From positions 2,170,001-2,234,000 of the forward strand of contig BFBT01000001.1 of assembly GCA_003112755.1 (NCBI GenBank): 64,000 bases of DNA, given 5' to 3'. Source of the DNA: Lawsonibacter asaccharolyticus. Its GTDB lineage: Bacteria > Bacillota > Clostridia > Oscillospirales > Oscillospiraceae. The notes beneath the pieces are model-generated. The model worked only from the letters and a program-made list of their open reading frames with translations. It searched no databases and was not told the DNA's origin. The first letter of the stretch is position 1. Each line of letters opens with the position of its first letter. Made by a program: the position numbers and the translations under genes. This document shows, one piece after another, positions 7,134 through 16,103 of the stretch.

Positions 7134-10100
7134 ATGACTTTGCTGGACCAGTGTAAGATCTGGAACGAAAACGACGAGTATCAGAAGATCATCGAGGCCT
7201 TGGAGGCCGTCCCCGCCCAGGAGCGCACCCCGGAGATGGACAGCGAACTGGCCCGGGCCTACAACAACCAGGCCGCGCCGGGGGACCGGGAGCTGTTCCG
7301 CAAGGCCATTGCCCTGCTGAAGCCCCATGAGGCGTATTTCGCGGGGGACCATTGCTGGAACTTCCGCATGGGTTATTCCTACTACTACCTGGACCAGGAG
7401 GGCCGGGCGCTACCCTATTTCCAGGCGGCGCTGGAAGCCCGCCCCGGTGACGGGGATACCCAGGAGTTCATTGAATGGTGTCAAAAGGGAGTCGCTCTGC
7501 CCCGGTTCTCGGAGTGCTTCCGGGAGCGGACGGAGGCGGCATGGGAGAAATTTGCTCAGCAGGAGGCACAGCTGCGTCAAAGGATGGATGAGGACAAGGA
7601 CCATCAGCGGGGGGATGAACTGGTGGCCCAGATGGAGGATGTTCTGCACCTGGCCTTTGATGACATATCCTTCGAAATGGGCTTTAACGGCCAGAAGCAC
7701 GAGCTGATCCTCACCCCGGAGGGGGACAAGGTCAAGCTGTTTGAACTGGTCTACTTCCAGAAGCACGCACCGAAAAAGGTGCTGGAGCACTGGAATATCC
7801 TGGCGGGCCGCCAGCCCAACCCCGGCATCGGACTGCGTACCGACGACGGCTGGGAGGTCTCCGGGGAGGATGTGCAGGTCTGGCTGGAGGAGCGGGGAAA
7901 AAACAGCTTCGCCCTGTCCGCCTATTGCGAAAAGCTGCTCCCCCTGCTCCGGGAGGAGGAGGGCCGGGCCTGGTGGATGCTCACCACCCTCACCGACCAG
8001 GTCTTGGGCGAGATTTCCCATATGCGGTACATCGACGCCTTCGACGTGCTGGAGGAGCCCAAAGGGGAGCAGTCTATTCTCCTGTCGGACCTGCCGGACA
8101 AGCTGAAGGGCATGGGCCTGGATCTGGCTGCCGACCCGGAGGACTATCTGGAGAACTACATCGGCTATGAGATGGAGCCCAACGAGGACCCGGAGGCGGA
8201 CTGGCGGCTGGATGTGATCGCCGGCTCCACCAACTGCGCTCCCCTCATCAACGGCTATCTGAGCGCTGAAAACGACTCCATGGATGACCTCCACGCCGAC
8301 GGCGTAGTGGCGGGCTTCTTCTGCTATCCACTGGACACCCTGCGGGAAGAGGAGGGCAGCGACAAGATCTTTGCTTTCCGGGACGAGCTGGAGGACTATC
8401 TGAGCAGTGCCTGCGGCCCGGACGTGCTCATCCTCACTGGCGGGGCCACCGGCATCTTCTGCGGCTATGTGGACTTCATCGCCTGGGACCTGCCCGCCGT
8501 CCTGAACAAGGTCCAGGACTTTTTCGCGGACACGGATCTCCCCTGGGCCGACTTCCACACCTTCCGCCGGGAGGCCGGGACGGTGTCCCTCAAAAAACCG
8601 GAGGAGGACGAGCTGGAGGAGACGCTGACCGGGATGGACTACATTCCCTACACCCTGGAGAACGCCGACGCCTTTTACCGGCAGCTGGAACAGTGGAACG
8701 ACGAGGACGAGTACACCCGCTGCATCCAGGCCCTGAACGCCATCCCGGAGGACTGGCGGGACTACCGCTTTGCCTACGCCCTGTCCAGGGCGCTGGAAAA
8801 CTACGCCATCATCGGGGACCGCGAAGAGGGCACCCCCGGCCGCAAGGGGGACAAGGCCCTCCTGCGGGCCATCCAGGTGCTGGAGGCCGTCCGGGAGGAG
8901 GGCCGGGACAAGGCGGAGTGGAATATGCGCATGGCCTATGCCTATCAATACCTGGAGGGGCAGGAGGAGAAGGCCATCCCTTACGCCCAGCGGTGGATGG
9001 AGCTGGACCCCGAGGACAAAAACGCCCCGGCGGTGATCCGGGAGTGTGAGGAGGAGCTGGCCAAACGGAGCGGCGGAGAGCTGGAGAACGGAGCGGAAGA
9101 GAGAGCACCGGCTGGCCCGGTGCTAACAGCTGAGGATGTGCGGGAGCTGGAGTCCATGTGCGAAGGGGTATCCGGCTACTTCTACAAAATGCTGAACTTC
9201 CTGGAGGAGCGGCTTCAGGACGGTGTCCGCCGGGGGCGCTTCACCTGGGAGCGGGTGCGGGCGGATCTGGACACGGCCCTGTGGTACTCCTATATCTGCA
9301 ACAATGTGGATGAGTACGAGTATTATTACCGGGCGGCCCAGTGGATGCCGGATTCGGAGCAGGCGGCAGAGCAGGCCCGGAGCGGGGTCTGGTACTATCG
9401 GTACGCCTGCGCCCTGACCTACTGCGGACGGCTGGAGGAGGCCCTAAAGTACGCGGAGAAGGGAGTCGGACTGGACCCGGAGTATGTGTGGGGCTGGCTC
9501 ATGTACGGCAGGCTGCTCAGCCACTTTGGGGACCGGGAGGGGGCCCTGGCGGCGGCGGACCGGGGGCTTGCCCTGGAGCCGGGAGACTATGAATTCACCA
9601 CCCTGCGCCGGGAGATCCAGAAGGGGCGCACGCTGGAGGAGATGGAGTTCCACTGGATCGACCCGGAATCTGACAGAAAACTCCAGGCGGGGATGGACGA
9701 GAGCGCCGGAGACAAGAAGCGGGCGATCTCCTGCATCCTCTGCCGCCGGGAGGCGCTGGAGGAGATCAAGGCGGCCCTTGCGCCTGTAGAGTGGGAGGCG
9801 GACGCCCCTTACTGCACGTTCACCATGCCCTATCAGGGGAGCACGGTGGAGGGGCGGTTCTTCGGGAACGAGGCCGCCCTGTCCAAGGTGCCGGCCGAGT
9901 GGGTGCGGGAGCTGGTCCGGCGCCTGCCGGAGCTGGACCGCCGGGGTCTGACCTTCCTCTCCGCCCGGGCAGGGCTGGGGACTGGGGGACTGGCCCTGGA
10001 GCGGTTCACCATCCAGATGGACCGCCGGCTGTGCCTGTTCTACCAGCGGGGGGAGGAGCAGCAGATGGTCCGCTTCGCCCCCGACTTTGCCCTGTGCGAG

Positions 10101-10913
10101 GAGGACCAGCCCGCTCTGGCGCAGCCTGAGGGGGGGACCTTCCTGGCCTTCGTGCTGCTGGAGCAGCCGGAGTGGGACGCGGAGGAATTTAAGCGGACCC
10201 TGCGGGACGACTGGGGCATCCCCTGCATGACGGAGGAGAAGGACAGCGGGGAGGGGGGAAGCACCCTGGTCTTTGAGGCGGAGGGCTTTCTGACGGCGGT
10301 GAGCCTCTACCCCTTCCCCGTGCCCAAAGGGGAGGCGGAGCAGAATGCGGGCCGCAACTACCTGTGGAGCGAGGCGGAGGAGACCACACGCCGGCACCGG
10401 GGGCAGATCCTGGTGTCCACCATGGCACGGGACGGAGATGTGGGGCAGGCCGCCCGCCTCCAGGTGAAGCTGGTGTGCGCTGCCTGTGGACAGGACGGCG
10501 TGCTGGGCATCTACGCCAACGGCACCGTGTACCAGCCGGAGTTCTATCTGGAGGCGGCCCAGATGATGGAGGACGGGAGCCTTCCCCTGCTGAATTTGGT
10601 GTGGCCGGGGCTGTACCGCCGGGAGGGAGGCCTGTGCGCCTACACCGAGGGGCTGCGCGCCTTCGGCAAGGACGAGCTGGAGGTGCTGGACACCCGGGCG
10701 GAGCCCGGGGACCTGCGGGGGTTTGTGCTGGACATCGCCTCCTATGTGCTGGAGCAGGATGTCACCCTCCGGGACGGGGAGACCATCGGCTTCAGCGAGG
10801 GGCAGAAGCTGCCCATCACCCGCAGCGCGGGGATCTGGCACGACGGCATGACGCTGAAGATCGGATATCCGTCAAAGGAGGAGGGGGAGGACGAGAACAG
10901 CGGAGAGACCTGA
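7134..10913 (+). CDS. Large TPR-repeat protein with C-terminal DUF4261 domain
   Basis: A 1259-residue soluble protein. TPR-like helical repeats occupy about residues 1-130, 520-640 and 690-850 (for example DRELFRKAIALLKPHEAYF and EEALKYAEKGVGLDPEYVWG). A beta-rich block lies at about 150-500 with a second DEYxxCIxALNAIP repeat start near 535. The last ~260 residues match DUF4261: a VLLEQPEWDAEEF start, GIYANGTVYQPEFY, then IGFSEGQKLPITRSAG and TLKIGYP at the end. No membrane segment or signal peptide. The ATG has GGAG upstream. The N-terminal EYQKIIEALEAVP and the internal EYTRCIQALNAIP suggest an internal duplication. Function is unknown; single-copy multi-domain proteins of this type occur widely in gut Clostridia. 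Confidence 0.8.
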   Translation: MTLLDQCKIWNENDEYQKIIEALEAVPAQERTPEMDSELARAYNNQAAPGDRELFRKAIALLKPHEAYFAGDHCWNFRMGYSYYYLDQEGRALPYFQAALEARPGDGDTQEFIEWCQKGVALPRFSECFRERTEAAWEKFAQQEAQLRQRMDEDKDHQRGDELVAQMEDVLHLAFDDISFEMGFNGQKHELILTPEGDKVKLFELVYFQKHAPKKVLEHWNILAGRQPNPGIGLRTDDGWEVSGEDVQVWLEERGKNSFALSAYCEKLLPLLREEEGRAWWMLTTLTDQVLGEISHMRYIDAFDVLEEPKGEQSILLSDLPDKLKGMGLDLAADPEDYLENYIGYEMEPNEDPEADWRLDVIAGSTNCAPLINGYLSAENDSMDDLHADGVVAGFFCYPLDTLREEEGSDKIFAFRDELEDYLSSACGPDVLILTGGATGIFCGYVDFIAWDLPAVLNKVQDFFADTDLPWADFHTFRREAGTVSLKKPEEDELEETLTGMDYIPYTLENADAFYRQLEQWNDEDEYTRCIQALNAIPEDWRDYRFAYALSRALENYAIIGDREEGTPGRKGDKALLRAIQVLEAVREEGRDKAEWNMRMAYAYQYLEGQEEKAIPYAQRWMELDPEDKNAPAVIRECEEELAKRSGGELENGAEERAPAGPVLTAEDVRELESMCEGVSGYFYKMLNFLEERLQDGVRRGRFTWERVRADLDTALWYSYICNNVDEYEYYYRAAQWMPDSEQAAEQARSGVWYYRYACALTYCGRLEEALKYAEKGVGLDPEYVWGWLMYGRLLSHFGDREGALAAADRGLALEPGDYEFTTLRREIQKGRTLEEMEFHWIDPESDRKLQAGMDESAGDKKRAISCILCRREALEEIKAALAPVEWEADAPYCTFTMPYQGSTVEGRFFGNEAALSKVPAEWVRELVRRLPELDRRGLTFLSARAGLGTGGLALERFTIQMDRRLCLFYQRGEEQQMVRFAPDFALCEEDQPALAQPEGGTFLAFVLLEQPEWDAEEFKRTLRDDWGIPCMTEEKDSGEGGSTLVFEAEGFLTAVSLYPFPVPKGEAEQNAGRNYLWSEAEETTRRHRGQILVSTMARDGDVGQAARLQVKLVCAACGQDGVLGIYANGTVYQPEFYLEAAQMMEDGSLPLLNLVWPGLYRREGGLCAYTEGLRAFGKDELEVLDTRAEPGDLRGFVLDIASYVLEQDVTLRDGETIGFSEGQKLPITRSAGIWHDGMTLKIGYPSKEEGEDENSGET

Positions 10914-10970
10914 AACATGACCTGCGGACCGCTGGAAGCCGCCGGGGGAGTCTGATTTCATCCACTCAAT

Positions 10971-11013
10971 AAAAACACCGTGGCGTATCGGAAACGATAC
11001 GCCACGGCGTTTT
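10971..11013. terminator. Bidirectional terminator
   Basis: CCGTGGCGTATCG (10978-10990), loop GAAA, CGATACGCCACGG (10995-11007), flanked by AAAAAC and GTTTTT, so it works for both the TPR gene and the convergent dehydrogenase gene. Confidence 0.85.
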
Positions 11014-11024
11014 TCATGAACAGC

Positions 11025-12212
11025 TTATCGGGCCGCCCGGTAGATATCCTTGATCTCCTCCAGGCCCAGCACCTTAAAGGAGCCAATGGTGCGCCTGCCC
11101 TCAAAGGTACACATCCAGGCCAGCTTTTCGATGGCCTGCTCGTCCAGCGTGATGCCCAGCTGCCCCACGGTGGTGGGCATGCCGATGGAGCGGAGGAAGT
11201 GCTCAAAGGCCCGGATGCCGGCCAGCGCGGTCTCCTCGTCGGAGCCGGGAGTATCCACCCCCATCACCGCCCGGGCGAAGCGGGCGAACCGCTCAGGGGC
11301 CGCGTCCATGACATACCGGGACCAGGCCCCCCAGACGGCGGCCAGACCGGCCCCGTGGGTGACGTCGAACATGCCGCTCAGCTCGTGCTCCAGCTGGTGG
11401 CTGGCCCAGTCCCCGATGCGGCCGCAGCCGCCCCGGCCGCAGCCGGTGAGGCTGTTATGGGACAGGCTCCCCGCCCACATGATGCCGGCACGGGCATCAT
11501 AGTCCCGGGGGTCCCGGACCACCCGGCGGGAGAGCTCCAGCATGGAGCGCATCAGCCCCTCCGCCATAGAGTCGGTGGGCTCCACCGTCTCAGGGCCGGA
11601 GAAGTAGCGCTCCATGGTGTGGTAGATGATGTCCACGCAGCCGGAGGCAGTCTGATAGGCGGGGAGGGTGAAGGTGAGCTCCGGGTCCATCACGGCAAAG
11701 CGGGGGCGGCACAGGTCGGTGTTCAACCCCCGCTTTTTCCAGCCGTCCTCGTTGGTGATGACGCAGGAGTTGCTCATCTCACTGCCGGCGGCGGCGATGG
11801 TGAGCACAGTCCCCACCGGGAGGCAGTCCTGGGCAGGCTGGCCGGAGAACAGGTCCCACACGTCCCCCTCGTAGGCCAGCCCCAGGGCGATGGCCTTGGC
11901 GGAGTCAATGACGCTTCCGCCCCCCACGGCCAGCAGGAAGTCCACACCCTCCCGGCAGCACAGCTCCATCCCCTCCCGTACCTTGGACAGCCGGGGGTTA
12001 GGGACCACGCCGCCCAGCTCCACGTGGGCCACGCCGGCCCGGTCCAGACTGGCCAGCACCCGGTCCAGAAGGCCGCTCTCCCTGGCGCTGCGGCCGCCGA
12101 AATGGACCAGCGCCCTGGTCCCGCCCTGCTCCTTCACCAGCTGGCCCGCCTGCTCCTCGGTGCCCCTGCCGAATACCACCTTAGTGGGGGTATAGTACTG
12201 AAAGTCGTTCAT
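11025..12212 (-). CDS. Iron-containing alcohol dehydrogenase (BdhA/YqhD-like)
   Basis: A 395-residue group III dehydrogenase. It has the NAD(P)-binding VGGGSVIDSAKAIA, and the iron ligands in SGCVDIIYHTMERYF and DWASHQLEHELS...THGAGLA (His residues at the expected places). AAAAAGGAG precedes the ATG. It would reduce aldehydes such as butyraldehyde to alcohols in the cytoplasm. It is the last gene of a minus-strand run with ahcY and a ureohydrolase; the 87-bp gap to ahcY allows cotranscription. Confidence 0.88.
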   Translation of the reverse strand: MNDFQYYTPTKVVFGRGTEEQAGQLVKEQGGTRALVHFGGRSARESGLLDRVLASLDRAGVAHVELGGVVPNPRLSKVREGMELCCREGVDFLLAVGGGSVIDSAKAIALGLAYEGDVWDLFSGQPAQDCLPVGTVLTIAAAGSEMSNSCVITNEDGWKKRGLNTDLCRPRFAVMDPELTFTLPAYQTASGCVDIIYHTMERYFSGPETVEPTDSMAEGLMRSMLELSRRVVRDPRDYDARAGIMWAGSLSHNSLTGCGRGGCGRIGDWASHQLEHELSGMFDVTHGAGLAAVWGAWSRYVMDAAPERFARFARAVMGVDTPGSDEETALAGIRAFEHFLRSIGMPTTVGQLGITLDEQAIEKLAWMCTFEGRRTIGSFKVLGLEEIKDIYRAAR

Positions 12213-12299
12213 ACAGCTCTCCTTTTTACAGTCGATAAGATGTGTCTGCTGGTAGCTCTCCCACAGGAGAGCCTGCCCGCTGATGCAGCCGGCCCCGGT

Positions 12300-13544
12300 T
12301 CAGGCCTCCCAGCCCGCCAGATAATCCTTCTGCTCCTGGGTCAGCGTATCGATGGAAAGCCCCATGGCGGCCAGCTTCACCCGGCCGATCTGGTCGTCGA
12401 TCTCTTCGGGGACGTTGTAGACCTTCTTCTCCAGCATTCTGGCATGCCTGGCCATCCACTCCAGGGAAAGGGCCTGGACGGCGAAGGACATATCCATGAT
12501 CTCCGCCGGGTGGCCGTTTCCGGCGGCCAGGTTGACCAGCCGCCCCTCCGCCAGCACGTTGAGAACGCGGCCGTCGGGCAGGCGGAAGCCCTCGATGCCT
12601 GCCCGGCGGGGGAAGCGCTCCTCCGCCAGCTGGCCCAGGCGGGCCACGTCTACCTCACAGTCAAAGTGCCCGGAGTTGCACAGCAGGACATTGTGCTTCA
12701 TCACCTGGAAGTGGCGCTCCACGATCACGTCCTTGCAGCCGGTGGCGGTGACGAAGATATCGCCGTATCGGGCGGCCTCGTCCATGGGCATCACCCGGAA
12801 GTTCTCCATGGTGGCCTCCAGGGCCTTGAAGGGGTCCACCTCGGTGACGATCACGTTGGCCCCCATGCCCTTGGCCCGCATGGCGATGCCCTTGCCGCAC
12901 CAGCCGTAGCCGGCCACCACCACCGTCTTGCCCGCTACCATCAGGTTGGTGGTGTGCATGATGGCGTCCCAGGTGGACTGGCCGGTACCGTATTTGTTGT
13001 CGTAGTAGTGCTTGGCCTTGGCGTCGTTTACCGCCATCATGGGGCAGGGGAGGATGCCCGCCCGCTCCCGGGCGTACAGGCGGTGGATGCCGGTGGTGGT
13101 CTCCTCACAGCCTCCCAGCAGCCGGTCCCCGTAGGGAGCGCACCGCCCCCCCAGCAGGGAGATCAGGTCGCCGCCGTCGTCCACGATCAGGTGGGGGTGG
13201 CACTTCAGGGTCTCGGTCAGCAGGTCCTCATAGCCCCGCATGTCCACCCCGTGGACACCGAAGGTCTCCACCCCCAGGCTGGCCATGGCAGCGGCCACAT
13301 CGTCCTGGGTGGACAGGGGGTTGCAGCCGGTGAGATACACCTGGGCGCCCCCCTCCCGGAGCACCAGCCCCAGGTTGGCGGTCTTGGCCTCCAGGTGGAC
13401 AGAGACGGCGATGGTCAGGCCCTCAAAGGGCTTCTCCCGGCGGAAGCGCTCTTCGATGCCGCCCAGGGCGGGCATGAAGTCCCGGACCCACTGGATCTTC
13501 TGCAGGCCGGAAGGGGACAGAGACAGGTCTTTCACGATGCTCAT
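12300..13544 (-). CDS. ahcY: S-adenosylhomocysteine hydrolase (thermophile/archaeal-type short form)
   Basis: A 414-residue enzyme that splits S-adenosylhomocysteine into adenosine and homocysteine, recycling the by-product of methyltransferases. Visible motifs: VHLEAKTANLGLVLREGGA and GCNPLSTQDDVAAA at the substrate site, NDAKAKHYYDNKYGTGQS with the catalytic Lys/Asp region, and the NAD site AGYGWCGKGIAMRAKGMGA. It ends without the long C-terminal extension of the eukaryotic form, as in Thermotoga and archaeal enzymes. ATG at 13544 has AAAGGAG upstream; the open frame continues to 14006 but only as antisense-like sequence across the next gene. It is 34 bp after the ureohydrolase gene, so cotranscribed. 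Confidence 0.92.
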   Translation of the reverse strand: MSIVKDLSLSPSGLQKIQWVRDFMPALGGIEERFRREKPFEGLTIAVSVHLEAKTANLGLVLREGGAQVYLTGCNPLSTQDDVAAAMASLGVETFGVHGVDMRGYEDLLTETLKCHPHLIVDDGGDLISLLGGRCAPYGDRLLGGCEETTTGIHRLYARERAGILPCPMMAVNDAKAKHYYDNKYGTGQSTWDAIMHTTNLMVAGKTVVVAGYGWCGKGIAMRAKGMGANVIVTEVDPFKALEATMENFRVMPMDEAARYGDIFVTATGCKDVIVERHFQVMKHNVLLCNSGHFDCEVDVARLGQLAEERFPRRAGIEGFRLPDGRVLNVLAEGRLVNLAAGNGHPAEIMDMSFAVQALSLEWMARHARMLEKKVYNVPEEIDDQIGRVKLAAMGLSIDTLTQEQKDYLAGWEA

Positions 13545-13578
13545 ATCATTTGCTCCTTTGATTTGATGGGGATGGGGA

Positions 13579-14550
13579 TCAGCGTTCTCCCCTGCGCTCC
13601 CGCTCCTTGGTGATGAAGCCCAGGAAGTCGGCCAGGATCCGGGCGGCCAGATAGCAGGTGGTGCCCGCCGCGTCGTCATAAGGGGGCGAGACCTCCACCA
13701 GATCCACGCAGATGACCTCGCCCAGCTGGGCGATGCCCTCCAGCAGGTCCACCGCCTCGTCATAGAGCAGGCCGCCCAGCATGGGGGAGCCGGTGCCGCC
13801 GGCGATGGAGTAGTCGAAAGCGTCGATGTCGATGGTGACATAGTAGCGCCCGCCCTGGGGCAGCTGTTCCAGAACCTTCTGGGCTCCCATGGCCCGGATC
13901 TGGCGGGCGGAGAGGATCGTTGCCCCATAGGCCCGGGCGTCCTGGAAGTCGGAGCGCTTGCTGCTGCCGATGCCGTGGATGCCCAGGTGAGCCATCCGGT
14001 CCACATAGGGCAGCTGGGACATGTAGCGCATGGGATGGCCGTTGAAGAGCCGGTTCCCGCCCAGCTGATCGGTCCAGTCCAGGTGGGCGTCCAGCTGGAT
14101 CACATGGAAGGGGCCGGACTGGTCCAGCCCCCGGGCGACCGGGATGGAGATGGAGTGGTCGCCCCCCAGCACCACAGGCAGGCAGCCCCGGCTGCGGAGC
14201 AGGCGCACCGCGGCCTCGATGTTGCCGAAGGTCTGCTCCAGATCGCCGGGGACATAGTCGATGTCGCCGCAGTCCATCACCGACCACTTCTCGGTGCTCA
14301 GGTAGTAGTCGTCCCGTTCTGGATCATAGGAACCCTGGGGACTGAAGCGAAAGCGGGTGGACTGGGTACGTATGCCCCGGGGGCCCAGCCGGGCGCCGGG
14401 GCGGCCCTGGATAGCCATATCGCAGGGGGCGCCGATGACAGCGATGTCAGCCTGGATCTGGCGGATGTCAGGGCAGATGGGACATTTGGCAAAGGTGGCG
14501 ATGCCGGTCGGGGCCATGTTGACAGGGGCGCTCTGGCTGAAATTCTCCAT
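13579..14550 (-). CDS. Agmatinase/ureohydrolase family enzyme
   Basis: A 323-residue manganese ureohydrolase. The binuclear metal motifs are GGDHSISIP, DAHLDWTD and DIDAFDYS, plus SPPYD near the end. The family includes agmatinase (agmatine to putrescine and urea), guanidinobutyrase and guanidine hydrolases; the exact substrate is not decided by these motifs. The ATG at 14550 is chosen because an upstream in-frame ATG (14559) lies inside the ribosome site AAAGGATGG. It heads the ahcY/dehydrogenase run and has its own promoter. Confidence 0.85.
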   Translation of the reverse strand: MENFSQSAPVNMAPTGIATFAKCPICPDIRQIQADIAVIGAPCDMAIQGRPGARLGPRGIRTQSTRFRFSPQGSYDPERDDYYLSTEKWSVMDCGDIDYVPGDLEQTFGNIEAAVRLLRSRGCLPVVLGGDHSISIPVARGLDQSGPFHVIQLDAHLDWTDQLGGNRLFNGHPMRYMSQLPYVDRMAHLGIHGIGSSKRSDFQDARAYGATILSARQIRAMGAQKVLEQLPQGGRYYVTIDIDAFDYSIAGGTGSPMLGGLLYDEAVDLLEGIAQLGEVICVDLVEVSPPYDDAAGTTCYLAARILADFLGFITKERERRGER

Positions 14551-14594
14551 AAAGACCATCCTTTCGTGGGCGAAACTAAAAAATTTCTTTCTTT

Positions 14595-14623
14595 ACTTTA
14601 CAATGTTTCGGAGACAAATTCAA
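14595..14623 (-). promoter_or_regulatory. Promoter of the ureohydrolase-ahcY-dehydrogenase run
   Basis: Minus strand TTGAAT (14623-14618), 17-bp spacer, TAAAGT (14600-14595). Confidence 0.6.
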
Positions 14624-14685
14624 TGCTGAATGAGAAAACTTTCCGGCCCATGGGAGACAAAGACAAATAATTTACAGATTTGTCA

Positions 14686-14714
14686 TGGACAATTCCCGAA
14701 AACCGGGGTACAAT
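14686..14714 (+). promoter_or_regulatory. Promoter of the rhomboid-like gene
   Basis: TGGACA (14686-14691), 17-bp spacer, TACAAT (14709-14714). Its position rules out the upstream start at 14680 and supports the ATG at 14752. Confidence 0.65.
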
Positions 14715-14751
14715 GAAAAACGATTTGACACAAATGTTAGGAGGCTCCTGT

Positions 14752-15615
14752 ATGGGCGCGATTTCCCGCTGGCTGGACCGCTTCTGCTACAAGCATCCCC
14801 GGCTCGGCATCCCAGGTCTGATGAAGTACATCGTCATCGCCAATGTAGCGGTCTATCTGATGGATATGTTCAGCAACGGCTACTTCTCCGCTATGCTGCG
14901 GTTCTACCCGGCCCTGATCATGGAGGGGCAGGTGTGGCGGCTGCTCACCTTTATCTTCGTCCCCACCAGCGGCGGTTTCATCCTGTGGTTTGCCTTGACC
15001 ACCCTGTTCTACTACTACATCGGAAACGCTCTGGAAAACCAGTGGGGGTCTACCCGGTTCACCGTGTTTTACGGGGTGGGCGTCCTGCTGAACATTTTCA
15101 CCGGGATGGTGACTTACTGGATCTCTGGTGCCTTCCTGGAGACTGCCAGCATGTACTACGTGAACATGTCCATGTTTTTTGCCTTCGCCACCCTGTACCC
15201 GGATATGCGGGTGCTGCTCTACGGGATCCTGCCCCTGAAAGTGAAGTGGCTGGCCTGGGTGGATGCGGCCCTCTTTGCCTTTGATATTGGTCATTACTTT
15301 ATGAACGGCAACTGGGTCCAGGGAATGGTCCCCATTGTGGCCATCCTGAACTACTTCATCTTCTTCTGGGACGATCTGATGGCCATCCTCCGCCGGGGGA
15401 GCAGCCGGGCTGCTCACCGGGTCGATCCTCAGACCATCAACTTCAAAAAGGCTCAGAAGGAAGTCCAGAACCGGAAGGGCTATCTCCACAAATGCGCCGT
15501 GTGCGGCATCACCGACGCGGACGACCCCAACATGGAGTTCCGCTACTGTTCCAAATGCAACGGCTACTACTGCTACTGCATGAAGCATATCAACGACCAT
15601 GTGCACATCCAATGA
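14752..15615 (+). CDS. Rhomboid-like integral membrane protein with C-terminal zinc ribbon
   Basis: A 287-residue protein with about six membrane segments between residues 20 and 215 and the rhomboid-type loop EGQVWRLLTFIFVP. The usual catalytic GxSG is replaced by VNMSMFFA and no membrane His is present where the dyad His should be, so it is probably a non-proteolytic rhomboid relative. The last ~50 residues form a cysteine-rich ribbon (CAVCGITDADD, CSKCNGYYCYC). TTAGGAGG precedes the ATG at 14752. It stands alone between promoter and terminator. Its role is unknown. Confidence 0.75.
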   Translation: MGAISRWLDRFCYKHPRLGIPGLMKYIVIANVAVYLMDMFSNGYFSAMLRFYPALIMEGQVWRLLTFIFVPTSGGFILWFALTTLFYYYIGNALENQWGSTRFTVFYGVGVLLNIFTGMVTYWISGAFLETASMYYVNMSMFFAFATLYPDMRVLLYGILPLKVKWLAWVDAALFAFDIGHYFMNGNWVQGMVPIVAILNYFIFFWDDLMAILRRGSSRAAHRVDPQTINFKKAQKEVQNRKGYLHKCAVCGITDADDPNMEFRYCSKCNGYYCYCMKHINDHVHIQ

Positions 15616-15620
15616 GGGCG

Positions 15621-15656
15621 GGCGCCCCCGGACCGACGGCCCGGGGGCGCCTTTTT
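15621..15656 (+). terminator. Terminator
   Basis: GGCGCCCCCGG (15621-15631) and CCGGGGGCGCC (15641-15651), then TTTTT, directly after the rhomboid-like gene. Confidence 0.9.
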
Positions 15657-15708
15657 GCGCGAGAGCTGGGGCGCTCCCTCCGATGGGAAAAGGCCGTGAA
15701 AAATCCTG

Positions 15709-15737
15709 TTGATAAATTCTGCCGGATGCAGTATAAT
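15709..15737 (+). promoter_or_regulatory. SRP RNA promoter
   Basis: TTGATA (15709-15714), 17-bp spacer, TATAAT (15732-15737); expected start near 15744. Confidence 0.8.
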
Positions 15738-15744
15738 ATATCCC

Positions 15745-16060
15745 AGCTTTGTTCCAGACCTCGGTGTGGGGCAAGGCCGCACTAGTCGGGGAGATAGCGG
15801 TGCCCTGTTCCTGCAACCCGCTTCAGCAGGGATGAATCCCGGCCCCCGGACGTGCATTGTGCTGTCTGACCTGGATAAGCAGCGATGATAGACCGGTCCC
15901 GCGCAACGCGGCTCCGTGAACCGTGTCAGGCGGGGAACCGAGCAGCACTAAGCGGCCCGCCGCGTGTGCCGCGGGGTTACTGTTCTTGAGCCGGCTGTCC
16001 AGGTAACGGGTATAGTGTACGCTTCAAAGGCCGGTGTGCGGCCTTGCTCTGCATCGAGTA
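15745..16060 (+). ncRNA. ffs: Signal recognition particle RNA, large Firmicutes type
   Basis: Sequence CTAGTCGGGGAGATAGCGGT and the following segment match the Alu domain of large bacterial SRP RNA. The Ffh-binding domain IV is clear at 15918-15955: GTGTCAGGCGGGGAACCGAG followed by CAGCACTAAG. GCAAGGCCGCAC (15771-15782) pairs with GTGCGGCCTTGC (16036-16047), closing the long helix; a T run follows at 16060. As in Bacillus (scr), it lies directly upstream of dnaX. It forms the SRP with Ffh for cotranslational membrane targeting. Exact ends are estimated. Confidence 0.9.
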
Positions 16061-16103
16061 TTTTTTGCCCGGATGGGCAGAGAAAAGGATTTGAGGTGAT
16101 ATC

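Noticed and set aside
10980..13613. An 877-residue open frame on the plus strand
   Set aside because: It is antisense to two clear enzymes (dehydrogenase and AhcY), has a His/Gly/Val-rich composition typical of the reverse strand of GC-rich genes, and starts within a terminator.
12300..14006. A longer N-terminus for AhcY (568 residues)
   Set aside because: The extra part is an out-of-frame shadow of the ureohydrolase gene; the ATG at 13544 has a ribosome site and the native N-terminus.
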